A stretch of DNA of 64,000 bases from Fragum whitleyi (GCA_948146395.1 OX411548.1:35658912-35722911), one strand, 5' to 3'; shown: positions 1 to 11,249, counted from the first letter of the stretch. Made by a program: numbers and translations. The notes: generated from the letters alone by a model not told the origin.

Positions 1-1102
1 ATTGGCTCTAAAAATTCCTTCACAGGAAGGTAGATTGATTATTCTAGAATCAGAAAATTTAAGTGCAAAAAGTTTCCACCCTAGTCAGTTTGCGCTTTCC
101 GCAGTCTGACATGGCTCGAAACTTAATGCACTTCCCAGATGTTCCTTTTCATGTGACGGGTCGCAAATATTAAGTATAAAGCAGAATGTGTAAGCTAAGA
201 CCAGTCTGCACATTGTGCAGGCTGATCTTAGTCTTTACTGATTGGCAAAATTTTTTTTTCTGTCTTTCTTCCTTTCTTATGCTGTGAACACCATGAAAAG
301 GCTTAAACCAAAGACAAGAGGGATTCATCCAGGTCCCTTAGTCAAGATCCCTCTGGTTATACCTGCATTCAGCTGAGGCAAAAACTAACATTTTATGCCC
401 AAGATCTCCATAGGGGTATAGGGTTTTTACATTCTACAAAAATATGGTTATAAAATATTATCAAGCTGTAGTTACATTCTTCAAATTGTTACACACTGAT
501 GGTTATTATTAAGACAGGTATATTTGGACCTCTTTTGAGAAAAACTCTGTATCAACGCATGTTTTACAAGTACCGACTTACAGAAAGATCACATAATTTG
601 ATCAATACAAGACGATCATTTTGACAGGACAAAATTTAAATAATGAAATGCCTTATGCAGTCGAAAAATTCTAGGAATAAATTTCATTTTTCAAAATGAT
701 TACCTTCACATGTTTTTCAATTTTTTTCTTCCTCTCAAATCTAGACCAGTACAGAAAATTTGTTAAGCTTTCTCATTGCACAATATGAATACTGTGTAAA
801 GGGAGAAAATCCAGTCTAAATAGTACAAGAATCGATATTCAGATTTCTTTCCCTTTGTTCACTTTTATTTTTAAAGCATGAAAAGAACACTTACTTCAAA
901 AACTTTTTAACTGGAAAAGAAAAGTTTTAGAAATAATAAAACAAAATTATATACAATTACATCAAAATTTTCTAATAATTTCATTTTATGCAGTAAGCAC
1001 AAAACTATTGTAAGTGCATATAAATTTATAGGCACTTACAATAGTTTTGTGCTGAGCCATTGATATAAAGACGTAACTATGTAGATTATATAAAATACTT
1101 AC
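1..1102. other. Presumed intron, AT-rich, no gene seen
   Basis: This AT-rich stretch lies downstream (on the minus strand) of the splice donor at 1102, so it is probably the next intron of the minus-strand gene. Around 150-235 it holds a degraded relative of the TTAA MITEs, seen as a CTGCACATTGTGCAGG palindrome followed by CTGATCTTAGTCTTTACTG. A palindromic hairpin at 991-1061 is listed separately. I see no other exon-like sequence. Confidence 0.4.
991..1061. repeat. Palindromic hairpin, A/B family
   Basis: The arms AGCACAAAACTATTGTAAGTGC and their reverse complement flank a short ATATAAATTTATA loop. The right end carries a B-type GCTGAGCCATTGAT end while the stem is A-type, so it looks like a hybrid of the two families. 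It lies just downstream of exon 3. Confidence 0.7.
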
Positions 1103-1411
1103 AATACTTGACATATACTCATTGGAGCCCACATGATTTTTTTACGGTGTGACTTCTCCTTCATCGAAAGACTAGATAACATACAATATTTCTTGTTGGG
1201 TAACCCACATGAACACATACATTCACTATTAGACTGATGTTCTTTGATTCGTCTCGGAGCCCAGTCATCGCCATATGGAAATTCTCTCAGTCTACGTAAT
1301 AAGTCCTCCTCACTTAAAGCCAGTGGCTTGAGTTTTGATCTTGGTGTTAGTGACTTTTCTAGGAATTCAATCTGACTTGATATGCTCCGACTACTTACTG
1401 AGGATTTCATC
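1103..1411 (-). CDS. Third exon of an unrecognised minus-strand protein gene
   Basis: This exon is open for about 103 codons on the minus strand. It follows a consensus acceptor (CTGTAG before 1411) and ends at a strong donor (ATT then GTAAGT, intron from 1102), where the frame meets a stop straight after the splice site. It is 309 nt long, takes one base to finish a codon started upstream and leaves two bases over. The peptide is charged, with an IEFLEKSL segment, a leucine- and glutamate-rich part (ALSEEDLLRRLREFPYG), then WAPRRIKEHQ, and a Cys-containing tail (ECMCSCGLP). It has no membrane segment, and I do not recognise the family. Its incoming phase matches the outgoing phase of the exon at 54290-54498, so they may be neighbours. 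The internal ATG at 1410 is probably not a start. That it is an exon is a fair inference; its membership in this gene is less certain. Confidence 0.58.
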
Positions 1412-1960
1412 CTACAGTCCCGGAAAATTGAAACAATGTTTGAATGTCAAAATAGGATTTAAATTGCTGGCATCATATGTCCATTCTGAAAAACTTCATG
1501 ATACTATTTCTTTTTCATACCTCAGAATTGGATCAAAATTTAATATATCATCCCTGTTTGAAATAATCAATGCACTTGTATTTATAATCTTTGTATAATG
1601 TTAGCTTGAAAACAATTTTGCATTAGTAATTGAAGTGGCTTGCTAAACCAATGTTGTTAACTGATGAACATTAATTTCTGAACCATCATATTATTTTTTT
1701 AGATTTATTTAACCAGTGTCTTATGAAAATATCTGTTCTTTTCTTTCACTGGCATGTAATATACATGTAAATCCATTATAACTTTATAGATGACTATACT
1801 TTGGTTCATAGTATCAATAATGAAATCAACCCTAAGTTAATTATTAATGTATACCTAATTATGAGTATACATAACACCACTCTATCTCTTCGAGTTTTCA
1901 ACAAAGATAATAGGTCTTAACATGTTAAGGTATGGATTTTCACAAAACAATAAAAGCTCA
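1412..1960. other. AT-rich intronic sequence, nothing recognised
   Basis: This stretch lies upstream of exon 3 on the minus strand and would be the 3' part of the long intron. It holds no repeat family I can name and no convincing exon. A short plus-strand frame here is the shadow of exon 3. Confidence 0.4.
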
Positions 1961-2029
1961 TTTCAAGAAGGAAAATAAATAAGAGGACTATTGGCCTTTA
2001 AGCGCTCACATAATGCAAATAGTCGACAA

Positions 2030-2640
2030 AAGTGACTTGACTGAATTTGGAACTTGACCAAGATTTGATGGAGATAAACATTCTGACCAAGTTTCAAGAC
2101 ATTCAAGCCAAAAATGTGCCCCAAACAGTGCACACAAGGTTTATCTAAAATTTGACCCTTGACCCCATTTTTGACCCCACTAGACCCTATTTCGAACTTG
2201 AACAAGAATTGATGGAGACAAACATTCTGATCAAGCTTCAAGACATTTTGGCCAAAAATTTGGCCTCTAGAGTGCACACAAGATTTTTCTAAAAACTTTC
2301 CCTCATGACCCCATTTTTGATCCCACTTGACCCAATTTCAAACTTGACCTAGATTTTATGGAGACAAACATTCTGACCAAGTTTCAAGACATTTGAGCTA
2401 AAAATACAGCTCTAGAGTGCACACAAGGTTTTTCTAAAATTTGACCCCTTCAATCTGTTTTTGATCCCAATTGACCCAATTTTGAACTTGACCTAGATTT
2501 GATGGAGACAAACATTCTGGCCAAGTTTCAAAACATTCTAGCTTAAAATTTAGCCTCTAGAGTGCCCACAAGGTTTTTTCTAAAATTTGACACCTTGACC
2601 CCATTTTTGATCCCTCTTATCCCAACCTAGGAAAGCACAT
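2030..2640. repeat. Tandem array, ~146-bp unit, about four copies
   Basis: The phrase GATGGAGACAAACATTCTGA recurs near 2066, 2212, 2357 and 2501, giving a period of 144-147 bp. Each unit also carries CAAGTTTCAAGACATT, AGTGCACACAAGGTTT and a run of TTGACCCC. Copies are clearly diverged. The frames read through it are not genes. Confidence 0.8.
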
Positions 2641-3140
2641 CACTGAGATCTTTCATCATGCAAAATATGAGAAAGGTATCTAATTAGGCTTGAAGGACCT
2701 GAACATGTTAAGTTCTTATATAAAGCTTTAAAGAACTTATTTAACCATGACAGTTGACTTAAACCTTGTCATATGACCTTGACCTTATATGCACATAATT
2801 AAAATCTATCATCATGCCAAATATGTGGCTTGTATCTTGAACAGGCTTGGAAATATGGGCAATGTTAAGTTTTTTGGTTAAGTTTTTGAGTCATTTGACC
2901 TTGACAGGTGACCCTGACCTAGTCATATGACATTGACTTTGGTATCAGCAGATGTGTATCATAGAGATCTATCGCCATGCCCAATATAAGGCTTGTATCT
3001 TGAATAGGCTTGAAAATAATGGCAATATTAAGTTTTTTGCTTAAGTTTTGCAGACAGATAGACAGACGAACAGATGGCCAGACAGACAGATGGACAGCAG
3101 TAAAACAATTTGCCCCCAATCTTTCGATGTGTGAGCATAA
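2640..3140 (+). repeat. GACCTTGACC repeat block ending in CAGACAGA
   Basis: The block repeats GACCTTGACC-like phrases and ATCATGCCAAATATGAGGCTTGTA, then ends with a CAGACAGA run and GATGTGTGAGCATAAAT. The ending matches blocks at 3660-3880 and, inverted, 16963-17170. I read these as decayed copies of one bivalve repeat with simple internal tandem structure. Confidence 0.6.
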
Positions 3141-3659
3141 ATATTAACAGATAAGATGAAAGCTTGGTTTCAAAAAAAGCTGGTTACTTTTATTTATTCA
3201 TTTTCATATGCCTATCCAAAGTCAGGTTGTTTTATGTGAGCACCTTTTGAGGAAGACAGCCTCATTTTCTTTGTGTGGCATGTAGTTCTGTCATCTTTTT
3301 TCAGATTGACTTGAAACTTTGAAATTACATTCCTCTAATGATAATGGAAAGCATTGCAAAAGATGTGTAACTCTACCTAGCTTGATTTTTGAGTTATTTT
3401 TTTAAATTACCCGGACTTCCAGCAGTGAAACAGGCATATCATGTGACTGTTAGCCATCTTTGTTTTTTTCAGATTCATTTCAAATAAAAGTAAATATGCT
3501 GAAGAACTGCCCTATAAGCTAGAGACCCAGGTTATATATTATTTTCACCAGGTTACATTTATTCAATTTAGGGAAAAATTCTGACATGACCTAAAATGAT
3601 CTGAAGGGAAACAAGATGTGTTCATAAAAACTAATGCTCAAAAACAGCAGTTTTTTTTT

Positions 3660-3880
3660 TTTTATACAATTTTAACCTTGACCTTGTCAGATGACCTTTA
3701 CCTTCAAAGATGCGTAATGTTGATAGAAATCTTAATGCCAACTATGAGCACTGCCACTTTATAGTATTGAAGTTATCGGAAAATGTTTTGTTTACAGGTA
3801 AGGTTTTCACAGACAGACAGACAGATGGACAACAGTAAAACAATATGCTCCTGATCTATTGATGTGGGGGCATAAAGAGT
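3660..3880 (+). repeat. Second GACCTTGACC block
   Basis: It starts with AACCTTGACCTTGTCAGATG, passes through CAGACAGACAGACAGATGG and ends GATGTGGGGGCATAAAG. It stops a few bases before the TTAA MITE at 3891. Confidence 0.55.
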
Positions 3881-3890
3881 TAGTCAATGA

Positions 3891-4137
3891 TTAACTCTTG
3901 TCATGCTGAATCAATTTTGGCTAAAGATTTTCATCAAAATCAAAGGGCAAAAAGCACTGAAAGTACCCACTGTAGGACAATTTTTATTTGAAAAACTAAA
4001 TCTATTGACAATTCTGGTTTGAAAGTGAGAAATAGGTGGTGTAGACCGATATCAGACTACACATATGTGCAGACTGATGTTTGTCTATAGCTCCTTACAA
4101 TGCAGGAACTTTCCGGATTCAGCATGACAAGGGTTAA
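3891..4137 (+). mobile_element. TTAA MITE, piggyBac-like ends
   Basis: It is bounded by TTAA on both sides and has inverted ends TTAACTCTTGTCATGCTGAA and TTCAGCATGACAAGGGTTAA. Inside is a small palindrome (CTACACATATGTGCAG). At 247 bp with no ORF it is non-autonomous. TTAA target sites and a CCCTT start are hallmarks of piggyBac elements, so that superfamily is my inference. Further copies are at 9295, 23298, 32270, 44415, 53026 and 53941. Confidence 0.75.
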
Positions 4138-4669
4138 GTTAAGAATTCATACAGACTCTCTCCCTTTAAGAACCAAATTTTACCCTTTAACACAGCACCT
4201 TATGATTTAGGCCTCCAACAACCCAAACACTATAAGAGTTAAACTTGTACCTTTATCAGCATGTCAAAAAATAAGTTGTTTGTTTCAAATTCCCTACGGG
4301 TCCTTATGATAATCCCTCCTTTAAATCAAGGACTCTTCCTCCCACCTTTATTATTATTCCTGGATATATAAATCAGATCTTATTCTCCCCTTATCCAGAT
4401 AATTTTAATGATTTTTAAATCAACAAATGCAGTTGGATATTACAGTTTAAACAATTATTTTAACTTACAGTTGCAAAATTTCAGTGGGTGCAATTAAATT
4501 AAGATTTTGCCTACTAAAAGGGCGGTCTGGGAAAACATCTATTCGACTTAAATCATCCTTATGCAATCCTCTTTTTAACATTCAAATGATCTGCAAATAA
4601 GGGTTGGTAGACCTGTTGAGTCAAAATGAGAATTTCTTTTCTTTCAGCATTTTTTTTTTTAAATTTTGC

Positions 4670-5580
4670 TCTTCAGAGATGTCTTTAAACTTGTCAAATG
4701 ACCTTGAACTTGGTATCAACAGATGCACATCATTGAGAACAATTATCATGCAAGATGAGAGGTTTTCAAGTTGAGTAGCCTTTAAGTTATTGCAGGCAAT
4801 GTAAAGGTTTTTCTTTGGTAAGTTTGTATGACCTTGACCTTGGTATCAGCAGTTTAATATTATTAAGTTCTACCATCATGTCAAATATGAGGCTTGTACC
4901 TTGAAGAAATTGGCAATGTTTAGAGATTTTTATTAAGTTTTTGAGAAGTTTAAGTTTAACCTTGACAGATGAACTTAGCCTTGGGCCAACTTATTTCTAA
5001 CCCTGGGCGGGTACTGTTGCCCGCAATATCTGAGTATCTCTCAAAAAGCAAGCTACCAGCTCTAGACTGGTCTACATTTAGACCATCAGTATAGCCTAAA
5101 ATAGCCTATTCTGATATTCGAGAGTGAGGCCAGTCTACACCCGACCCGAAAGCGGGCGAGAAATAAGTTGGCCCCTTGTCTTGTCTTGATGATAAGTTTT
5201 ACCTTGACAAATGACCTTGATTTTTTCACATGACTTTGACCTTTCTATTCATATTTGCAGATTATTTAGTTTTATCATCATGCAAATGAATCACTTGCAT
5301 CTCAAATATACTTAATGAAATTGACAGCGTTAAATTTATGGATAAAGTTTTTTATCATTTTGACCTCAACAAACGACCTTGACCTCGTCACATGATCTTG
5401 ACTACAATACCAGAATGTAGATCATCAAGCCAAATTTTAAAGGTTTGTATCTTTAATGGGCTTGATGTTATTAGCAAATGTTAAGTTTCTTGGTTAAGTT
5501 TTGCACAGACAGACAGACTTATAGAAAGACAGACAAAGAGAAATCAATATGCCTCCTCCATATGGGAAATAAAAACTTTG
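4670..5580 (+). repeat. GACCTTGACC block split by a MITE
   Basis: It repeats TGACCTTGACCTTGGTATCA and ATCATGTCAAATATGAGGCTTGTA and closes with CAGACAGACAGA and ATATGCCTCCTCCATATGGG. The MITE at 4984-5173 was inserted in the middle and is flanked by a duplicated CCTTG that belongs to the block. Confidence 0.6.
4984..5173. mobile_element. 190-bp MITE with 5-bp target duplication
   Basis: The inverted ends GGCCAACTTATTTCT and AGAAATAAGTTGGCC are perfect over 15 bp except that the right end continues as GCGAG. The flanks are CCTTG at 4979-4983 and CCTTG at 5174-5178, a 5-bp duplication. Second-tier inverted repeats inside (AGACTGGTCTACA, GGCCAGTCTACA) follow. There is no ORF. I cannot name the superfamily. 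Confidence 0.72.
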
Positions 5581-5924
5581 AAATGTAAAAAACCAACTTT
5601 GAGATCTTAAAATTAAAAACCATAAGCTCCATTTTAACAGCTATAGTGGGTGATAGTTCTGACTGTATTGTAATCAATTTTGAACAAGTTCAATTAAATT
5701 ACAACAATGAATTTTATGAGCTTTTCTTTGATGTTGATTAGTTTTATAACTCAATTAACCTATGGCAACTGCATTGACGTGCTTGTTTGTGAAATTCAAA
5801 GACAATTTTCACCAACTCTTGTCAAATATCTTCTTTAAAGCAGCTTGCTATGCTTAGCTGAACCATTAATGGACGATTTTGCAACACATACTAGCCAGAT
5901 TAAGACTGTATCTTGGATGGAGAC

Positions 5925-6208
5925 CAAGAGTGTGTGTGTGTATTTCTGTTTATTCATATGAGCAACGCCCCTAGAAGATCATGCTAGTTGTTGTAGGGGA
6001 TAGTGCAAGGATACATGACAAAACTACTGCTGAGATCTGACATACTTTTTTAACATGATCAATGTAAAGCACCGTCACATGGACCTCAGTTTAACATCTC
6101 ATCCAAAAGACAATTAGTTTGTCAGTGTGCTAGCCTGGGAATCGAACCCACTTAGTCGAACTTCAATGTTTTTGAAGTCCGGAGCTCTACCAACTGAGCT
6201 AATCAGGC
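5925..6208 (-). mobile_element. tRNA-derived SINE, minus orientation
   Basis: The tRNA-like head (6133-6208) is followed on the minus strand by a body containing GGATGAGATGTTAAACTGAG and GTGCTTTACAT, a conserved-looking core of invertebrate SINEs (recalled from general knowledge). It ends near a TG/CA microsatellite at 5931-5941. The left boundary is approximate. Confidence 0.5.
6133..6208 (-). pseudogene. tRNA-like head of a SINE
   Basis: On the minus strand this reads as a tRNA with an intact D-arm (TAGCTCAGTTGGTAGAGC, also an A box) and a B box (GGTTCGATTCC). The acceptor ends pair only over GCCTG/CAGGC. Where the anticodon stem should be there is another hairpin (ACTTCAA/TTGAAGT), so it is not a working tRNA. 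It forms the 5' head of the SINE described at 5925-6208. Confidence 0.6.
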
Positions 6209-6270
6209 TGACCAAGATATTGTATCAACAGCTTTATACCCGGTTTCGGTTGTCCATTTACAACAAAATA

Positions 6271-6346
6271 ACAATAGCTCAGCCCAACAGTTGTAACTGC
6301 CTATATGTTTATAGGCAGTTACAACTATCTTGCACTGAGCCATCAA
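6271..6346. repeat. Palindromic hairpin, family B
   Basis: The arms carry CAGTTGTAACTGCCTATA and its complement around a short loop, with GCTCAG and CTGAGCCATCAA ends. A TA dinucleotide flanks each side (6269-6270 and 6347-6348), as expected for a TA target duplication. Confidence 0.8.
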
Positions 6347-6389
6347 TATGGTCTTGCATATTGACCTCATTGTTCCGAGTCTTTCAATG

Positions 6390-7390
6390 AGGAGGTTATC
6401 GAAAGTATTTTATTGATAAGGAAAATTTAAGACTTTAAAGAATACAAATATTGAACAATGATTTCCCTGTAAATCAATGCATATTGCCTAATCTCCTTTG
6501 TCAACATTTATTCACCCCCTGTGAAAGTCATTATAGTGATTTATACATGTTCAATAGCAGATTTTCATTTCATACCGAAGGATTTTTTTTTAAATAACTA
6601 GCTCTTATAAATATATATAAAAAAATAATATAAATTTCAAATTAAAAAATGCACAATGTTATATTGCAATATTTGTTGTGTTTTTTTGTTTGTTTGTTTT
6701 TTTTATATATCTAAATCTTAAATAAGTAGTTTGAAACATCAGACATTGCCCTTAAGATAAAAGAGCTTTATTCTAAGACACAGACTTTTATAATTACTTT
6801 AAATAAGTTTTGACTCCAATTATTCATCCAATTTGATTGAATTTAATAAATTTGGACTCCCATATTTCGTCAAATTTAAACCTCTACATGATTAAATTCA
6901 AGATAAAAAATTTTGATAGAGAAAAAACCCTAGAAAACTTTGTGATATAGTTCTCTCACTATATTGTCATCTGAAATTCTCCTTTTGATTCAAGATGAAT
7001 AATTATTTAATCCTTCATGCTAAATCATAACAAACATTTAAAAGATTTTTTTTTGTCCGAGTTCAAGTTAAAATCCTGTTAAAAAATCCACCAACATGCA
7101 GTGACTGTTTTCCACCACTTAATTTGATCAATGAAAATCACAAATAAAACATAAAATCCAATTCGATACTTTTCAATGGGCCAAGCTCCATACTCCAGAA
7201 CCACCGAAAAGAAGATAAATAAATCGGAGCTAAAAAGTCCGATTGTAAATGTCAATAGATCACTTTTTCTGTATACATAAGCTGCTTACAAAGCACTTCA
7301 GTGTCCTCCGTCAATGTTCTCGTAACACGGATAAAAATCAAACTGTCCCACAGACTTTTATCTTCTGTCGACAATAATTGAAATATTTTA
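6390..7390. other. AT-rich spacer
   Basis: The stretch is very AT-rich with TATATA and T-run tracts (for example 6605-6710). I see no element with defined ends and no exon. Confidence 0.4.
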
Positions 7391-7396
7391 TCATTA

Positions 7397-7930
7397 CCAT
7401 ATTTCTTCTAATAAGAGCATCCTCTATAAAGAGTTCCCCCTACAATATTAACCAAGTAAATCCCATTTCAGTTGGTTGAAATAAATACCTCAAATTAAAA
7501 AAAATCTTTAACTTGAGATTAATTTCCACTAAACAATCATTTAAATGATTGTTTAGAGGAAATTTAACTCAATCAAAGGGGTAAAGCTCCAAGACATCAA
7601 CTTGATAGCTTGATTGATTGATTGAATGGAGTTTAGCGCAGCTCTCAACACTTTTTCAGTTATATCACAGTGGCTTGAGCACCTTAAAATGGATTCCTGG
7701 TATTTCTCTTACCAGTACAACCATCACATCCTTTCCTAGCCTCCAGCTCCTAACGCAAATAGGTCTACTATTATCAACCCATTGGTGAGAGACAAATAGT
7801 CGAAAAAAATAAGTGCTGCCGTAGATCAACTTGATACAATGATGTTAATCTTGAGAAAACAGGTACTAAATTAAAGCTCCCTGTGCATGTTTTGCATAGC
7901 TTCCAGAAGCGTTTATTAGGAGGAATATAG
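7397..7930. mobile_element. CCGTATTTC-type element carrying a SINE insertion
   Basis: The left end, CCATATTTCTTCTAATAAGA, follows TA; the right end, GTTTATTAGGAGGAATATAG, is its inverted match. The interior shares AAATTAAAG, AGCTCC and similar phrases with the complete copy at 25391-25675. The interior is interrupted by the SINE at 7611-7830 and also holds a perfect palindrome AATCATTTAAATGATT (7539-7554). Confidence 0.55.
7611..7830 (-). mobile_element. SINE family S1, inside a DNA element
   Basis: Reading on the plus strand it starts with the tail (TTGATTGATTGAATGGAGTTT), then the body phrases TTCAGTTATATCACAGTGGC, TTACCAGTACAACCATCACA, CCTTTCCTAGCCTCCAGCT and CCCATTGGTGAGAGACAAAT. The tRNA head is lost. 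The best complete copy is at 58571-58861. Confidence 0.7.
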
Positions 7931-8329
7931 TCCATGGAAACAGTTCATAAACAGTTGCATATGCAGTGTCATTATTCTTGGTGTTAGACTAGTATTGAAG
8001 CATTGTGCCCAGACCAAATCTCTACCCCTTGTCAAAGACATGTGAAAAAGCATAACCTTTGCCACCAAGTTTTAACACCTATTTAACCTATGTAAATTTA
8101 TCTTTGTTGAATTAGATTTTAAATTGTAGAGTACAAGATCAATGGTTTACCTGAAGAATGAAGAAATTATATATACTTTTTTTCAGCCATTTACTAAAAG
8201 ATGGATGCCATTTTTGTGAATTATGATCCTTTTTTTCTTTTTCTTCAATATCATTAAAAATTATGGTCAAACCATATAAGGGTTATCATGATTACACCAT
8301 GATGTTTTTTATTTAATTGGAATGGGTTT

Positions 8330-8595
8330 TAAAGCTCCTTTTTAAATAATCTTTCACTCATATCCCAACAGCTTGAGCACCTAGCAATGAATTCCTCGTA
8401 TTTCTTGCACACGTTCAACCATTACATCCTTTCCTTGCCTCCAGCTTATAACCATCTCCAGGGGTTTACATTTATCCAATCATTTGTGGGAGAAAAATGT
8501 TGGAAAGGATATGTGCTGCCACTAGGGATCAAACCCATGACATTCAATGATTGAAGATTGAAAGTCTGATATGCAATCAACAGCGCTATGGAAGC
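8330..8595 (-). mobile_element. SINE family S1 with tRNA-like head
   Basis: Body phrases match the family (CATTACATCCTTTCCTTGCC, GTGGGAGAAAAATG). The tRNA-like head follows on the plus strand as GGGATCAAACCCATGACA (B box inverted) and ends near 8592. It is old and diverged. Confidence 0.6.
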
Positions 8596-8861
8596 TGCAC
8601 ACCATGAAATGCATTAATATAATGATATTAATGATAAGAATCTGTAATATTTTTTGGCAGTGCATGGGTAATAAGTTGACAATTGGCAATCATAGAATTT
8701 TTTATACAAACATTGTCTCAATGAAGGTACTTCAAGGCCAGTTCAATTTCAGGAAATAACAATACCATTGTAGTAGCAGTGCTGGCCACGACTACTGTGT
8801 TCACTCCATTAATATCTCGGCTCTTTATCTTAAATATACTCTAAAACATAGAAAGAAAATA

Positions 8862-8944
8862 CACCAAGGGGTCAGTGCAAAACTGTAAGTGTCTATTTAT
8901 ATATATATTTATAGGCACTTACAATATTTTTGCACTATCCCAAG
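8862..8944. repeat. Palindromic hairpin, family A
   Basis: The left end is CACCAAGGGGTCAGTGCAA; the right end TTTGCACTATCCCAAG. The arms contain TAAGTG and CACTTA around a TATATATAT loop. TA flanks both sides (8860-8861 and 8945-8946). Confidence 0.78.
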
Positions 8945-9294
8945 TATCCTAATGGGAAATACAGAAGATACCTCTTAACTGAAATCCTGTTAATAGCAAC
9001 TCTACTAAATTGCAACTGCCTGCACAAACAGTTGATTTAGGGAGCAAATTGACTCTTTTAATAGCAAACTTCTGACAAATTGGAGTTGCAATAAATATAT
9101 ATTTTGCATGATCCTATCAAAAACTTTCAATCTCTCTTGAATATTAAAATGTGATCAATATTCATAGATCTTTTATCTCAATCTATTACTTTGTTTGTTT
9201 AGATTGTAGAAAATTCATGTCTTTCAAATTTATCCTTCTTCTCTACATTTAATAAAATGTCAGGTCTCTCACCAATTAGTTGGATATAATCATT

Positions 9295-9527
9295 TTAACC
9301 CTTGTCATGCTGAATAAATTTTGGCTAAAAATTTTCATCAAAATCAAAGGGCAAGAAGCACTGAAAGCACCAACTGTAGGTCAATTTTTATTTGAAAAAC
9401 CAAATCTATTGAAAGAGAGAGACAGGTGGTGAAGATTAACATTAGACTGCACATATGTGCAGGCTGATGTTTGTCTATAGCTCCTGACAAAGCAGGAATA
9501 TTCCGGGTTCAGCATGACAAGATTTAA
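9295..9527 (+). mobile_element. TTAA MITE, piggyBac-like ends
   Basis: This matches the copy at 3891-4137 almost throughout, including AAGCACTGAAAGCACCAACT and the palindrome CTGCACATATGTGCAG. Its right TTAA (9524-9527) is followed at once by CCTTCTCATGCTATTCAG, which looks like the left end of another, truncated element of this type. Confidence 0.75.
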
Positions 9528-9599
9528 CCTTCTCATGCTATTCAGCTTTTTTCCTGCAATACAAAAAGCCTTGATAGATAGTATAGAGACTAAGGTCAG

Positions 9600-10320
9600 A
9601 ATGCAGAGACATACAGTTCATGGCACAAACACCAACACCTAGACCAAGGCCAACAGCAATTCAAACAAGGCCAAGGTGATGGCAATACCTTTGGTTTTTC
9701 TGCAAAAACAGACAAGCTAAAGATAGAATTGTGTTGGAATGGGCTAAATGAACTAACAAAATCACACGATGTAATAGAATATCAGTGAAAAGGAGGGCTT
9801 TAAATTAAAGATGGTAAAAATGGCAATAGTCCCACCCATTGAATAAGATGTCTAATTTGAATATTGCACTTGAATAACATTTAAATAACGGACAAATCAT
9901 ATTAACCACTGGTGGCTGATTTTTCCAGGGTTCAATAGCCGAAATCTATTTGATAGTTAAGATTCTCCCCACATGCATGGCAACTAGTATGTCTTCACAA
10001 TATTGAGACAAACATATTTTAGATCGTCTGAAAGGGTTTTAACACTACTTTATGCTTTTGTGTCCAATCAAGCAAAAAGGGACCATCTGGGGAGTGTGTT
10101 AAGTATGGCCTGTGCGGACTGCGCAGGCTGACTAGGATTGAAACATATGAATTTCTCACTGACCAAATTTTCTGAATCTAGAATGAGCACTCTATCTTCT
10201 CTTACAGTTATTCTTCAAATGCGTATTCTGGCTGACCTAAAAAGGGCCAAATCTCTTTTTTAAATATGTTTTTTTACAGAGTTTTACAGGTAATCCCTTT
10301 TTGCAAGACGGGTCACAATT
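9600..10320. other. Spacer with a decayed MITE remnant
   Basis: At about 10083-10320 there are phrases found elsewhere (GGACCATCTGG, CCCTTTTTGCAAGACGGGT; compare 39976-40001). I read this as a decayed element with ends I cannot fix. The rest is featureless. Confidence 0.35.
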
Positions 10321-10329
10321 CATATCAAA

Positions 10330-10435
10330 GCATCTGAAGCACCCTGGTATTTCTCTCACCAGTATGACTTTCATAACTTCTTCTCAGAGCCTCCACTGGC
10401 TACTCATCCAACATAGGTACCGTTAGGCATAGTGT
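10330..10435 (-). mobile_element. Fragment of SINE family S1
   Basis: Only body phrases remain: CTGGTATTTCTCTCACCAGT, CTTCTCAGAGCCTCCA and CATCCAACATAGG. Both ends are lost. Confidence 0.5.
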
Positions 10436-10637
10436 TGGGCAATCAGTTTCAAATCACAATTGATAATCGGTTTTTAGTTGGAAAGTTAATCAACTAATGA
10501 GCGATTGTACAATCATTTTCTTGAAAATTAATACAGCACTCCCAGTATCATCCTTAGAACAGAATGTGAAAGTTTAGTTAAAACTCATGACCTAAAGACC
10601 CTGATCATGCAGATTTTTCTACCAACTTCATGACTCT

Positions 10638-10675
10638 GCATGAAACAGTTGTAACTGCCTATAAACGCTTAGCCA
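10638..10675. repeat. Truncated family B hairpin
   Basis: One arm (AAACAGTTGTAACTGCCTATA) and the right tip (AGCCATCAAACTG) remain; the second arm is deleted. It probably lost its palindrome by a hairpin-mediated deletion. Confidence 0.55.
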
Positions 10676-10859
10676 TCAAACTGATGTCGGTTTTGAAACC
10701 AATATATAATGGTTTTCATTTATGTGTTAGGAACTGATTAATCGATGATGAAGTTTTTTTTATCACAATCCGAAGCCCAAACCAACTGATTAACGATTAT
10801 AATTGATAAATCTGCCCATCACTAATTAGGCAGTCTAAAAACACACCCTAGAAGACACA

Positions 10860-11030
10860 GAGGTAAAAAAAAAACCATACCATAAAAATTCTAATAAGGC
10901 CTCATGCTCTAATTAAACCCCATCCCCCTTTTTTGGAGATTGAAATCAACCACTTTGGATGAGATTTTAAAAAATCTTGAAGCCTCTTATAAAGGCCCAT
11001 ACCCACAAAATCAAGGTCACTTAAAATTCA
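10860..11030. repeat. Decayed CCGTATTTC-type element, partial
   Basis: The phrase ACCATAAAAATTCTAATAAG resembles the left end of the element family at 25391-25675, and CTTATAAAGGCCC near 10985 is a possible inner remnant. The boundaries are uncertain. Confidence 0.3.
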
Positions 11031-11129
11031 ACAGATTTTATTCACCCTTTTCTCAATCAAATGTTAAAATTTTGTGCGGATTATGTTTAATTTGGACCAT
11101 TTTTTCACCGTCTTAACAAATACCAAATA

Positions 11130-11207
11130 TTGATGGCTCATCATAAAACAGTTGTAACTGTCTATATGTTTCTAGGCAGTTACAACGATTTCACACTGAG
11201 CCATCTC
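11130..11207. repeat. Palindromic hairpin, family B
   Basis: The left end TTGATGGCTCATC and right end CTGAGCCATCTC enclose arms CAGTTGTAACTGTCTATA and TAGGCAGTTACAACG. TA flanks both sides (11128-11129 and 11208-11209). Confidence 0.8.
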
Positions 11208-11249
11208 TAATAAAAGCCCATCTCCTCCTTATGGAAATGTGATGATTCT

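Noticed and set aside
6133..6208. Functional tRNA
   Set aside because: The anticodon stem is replaced by another hairpin and the acceptor stem is incomplete; it is a SINE head.
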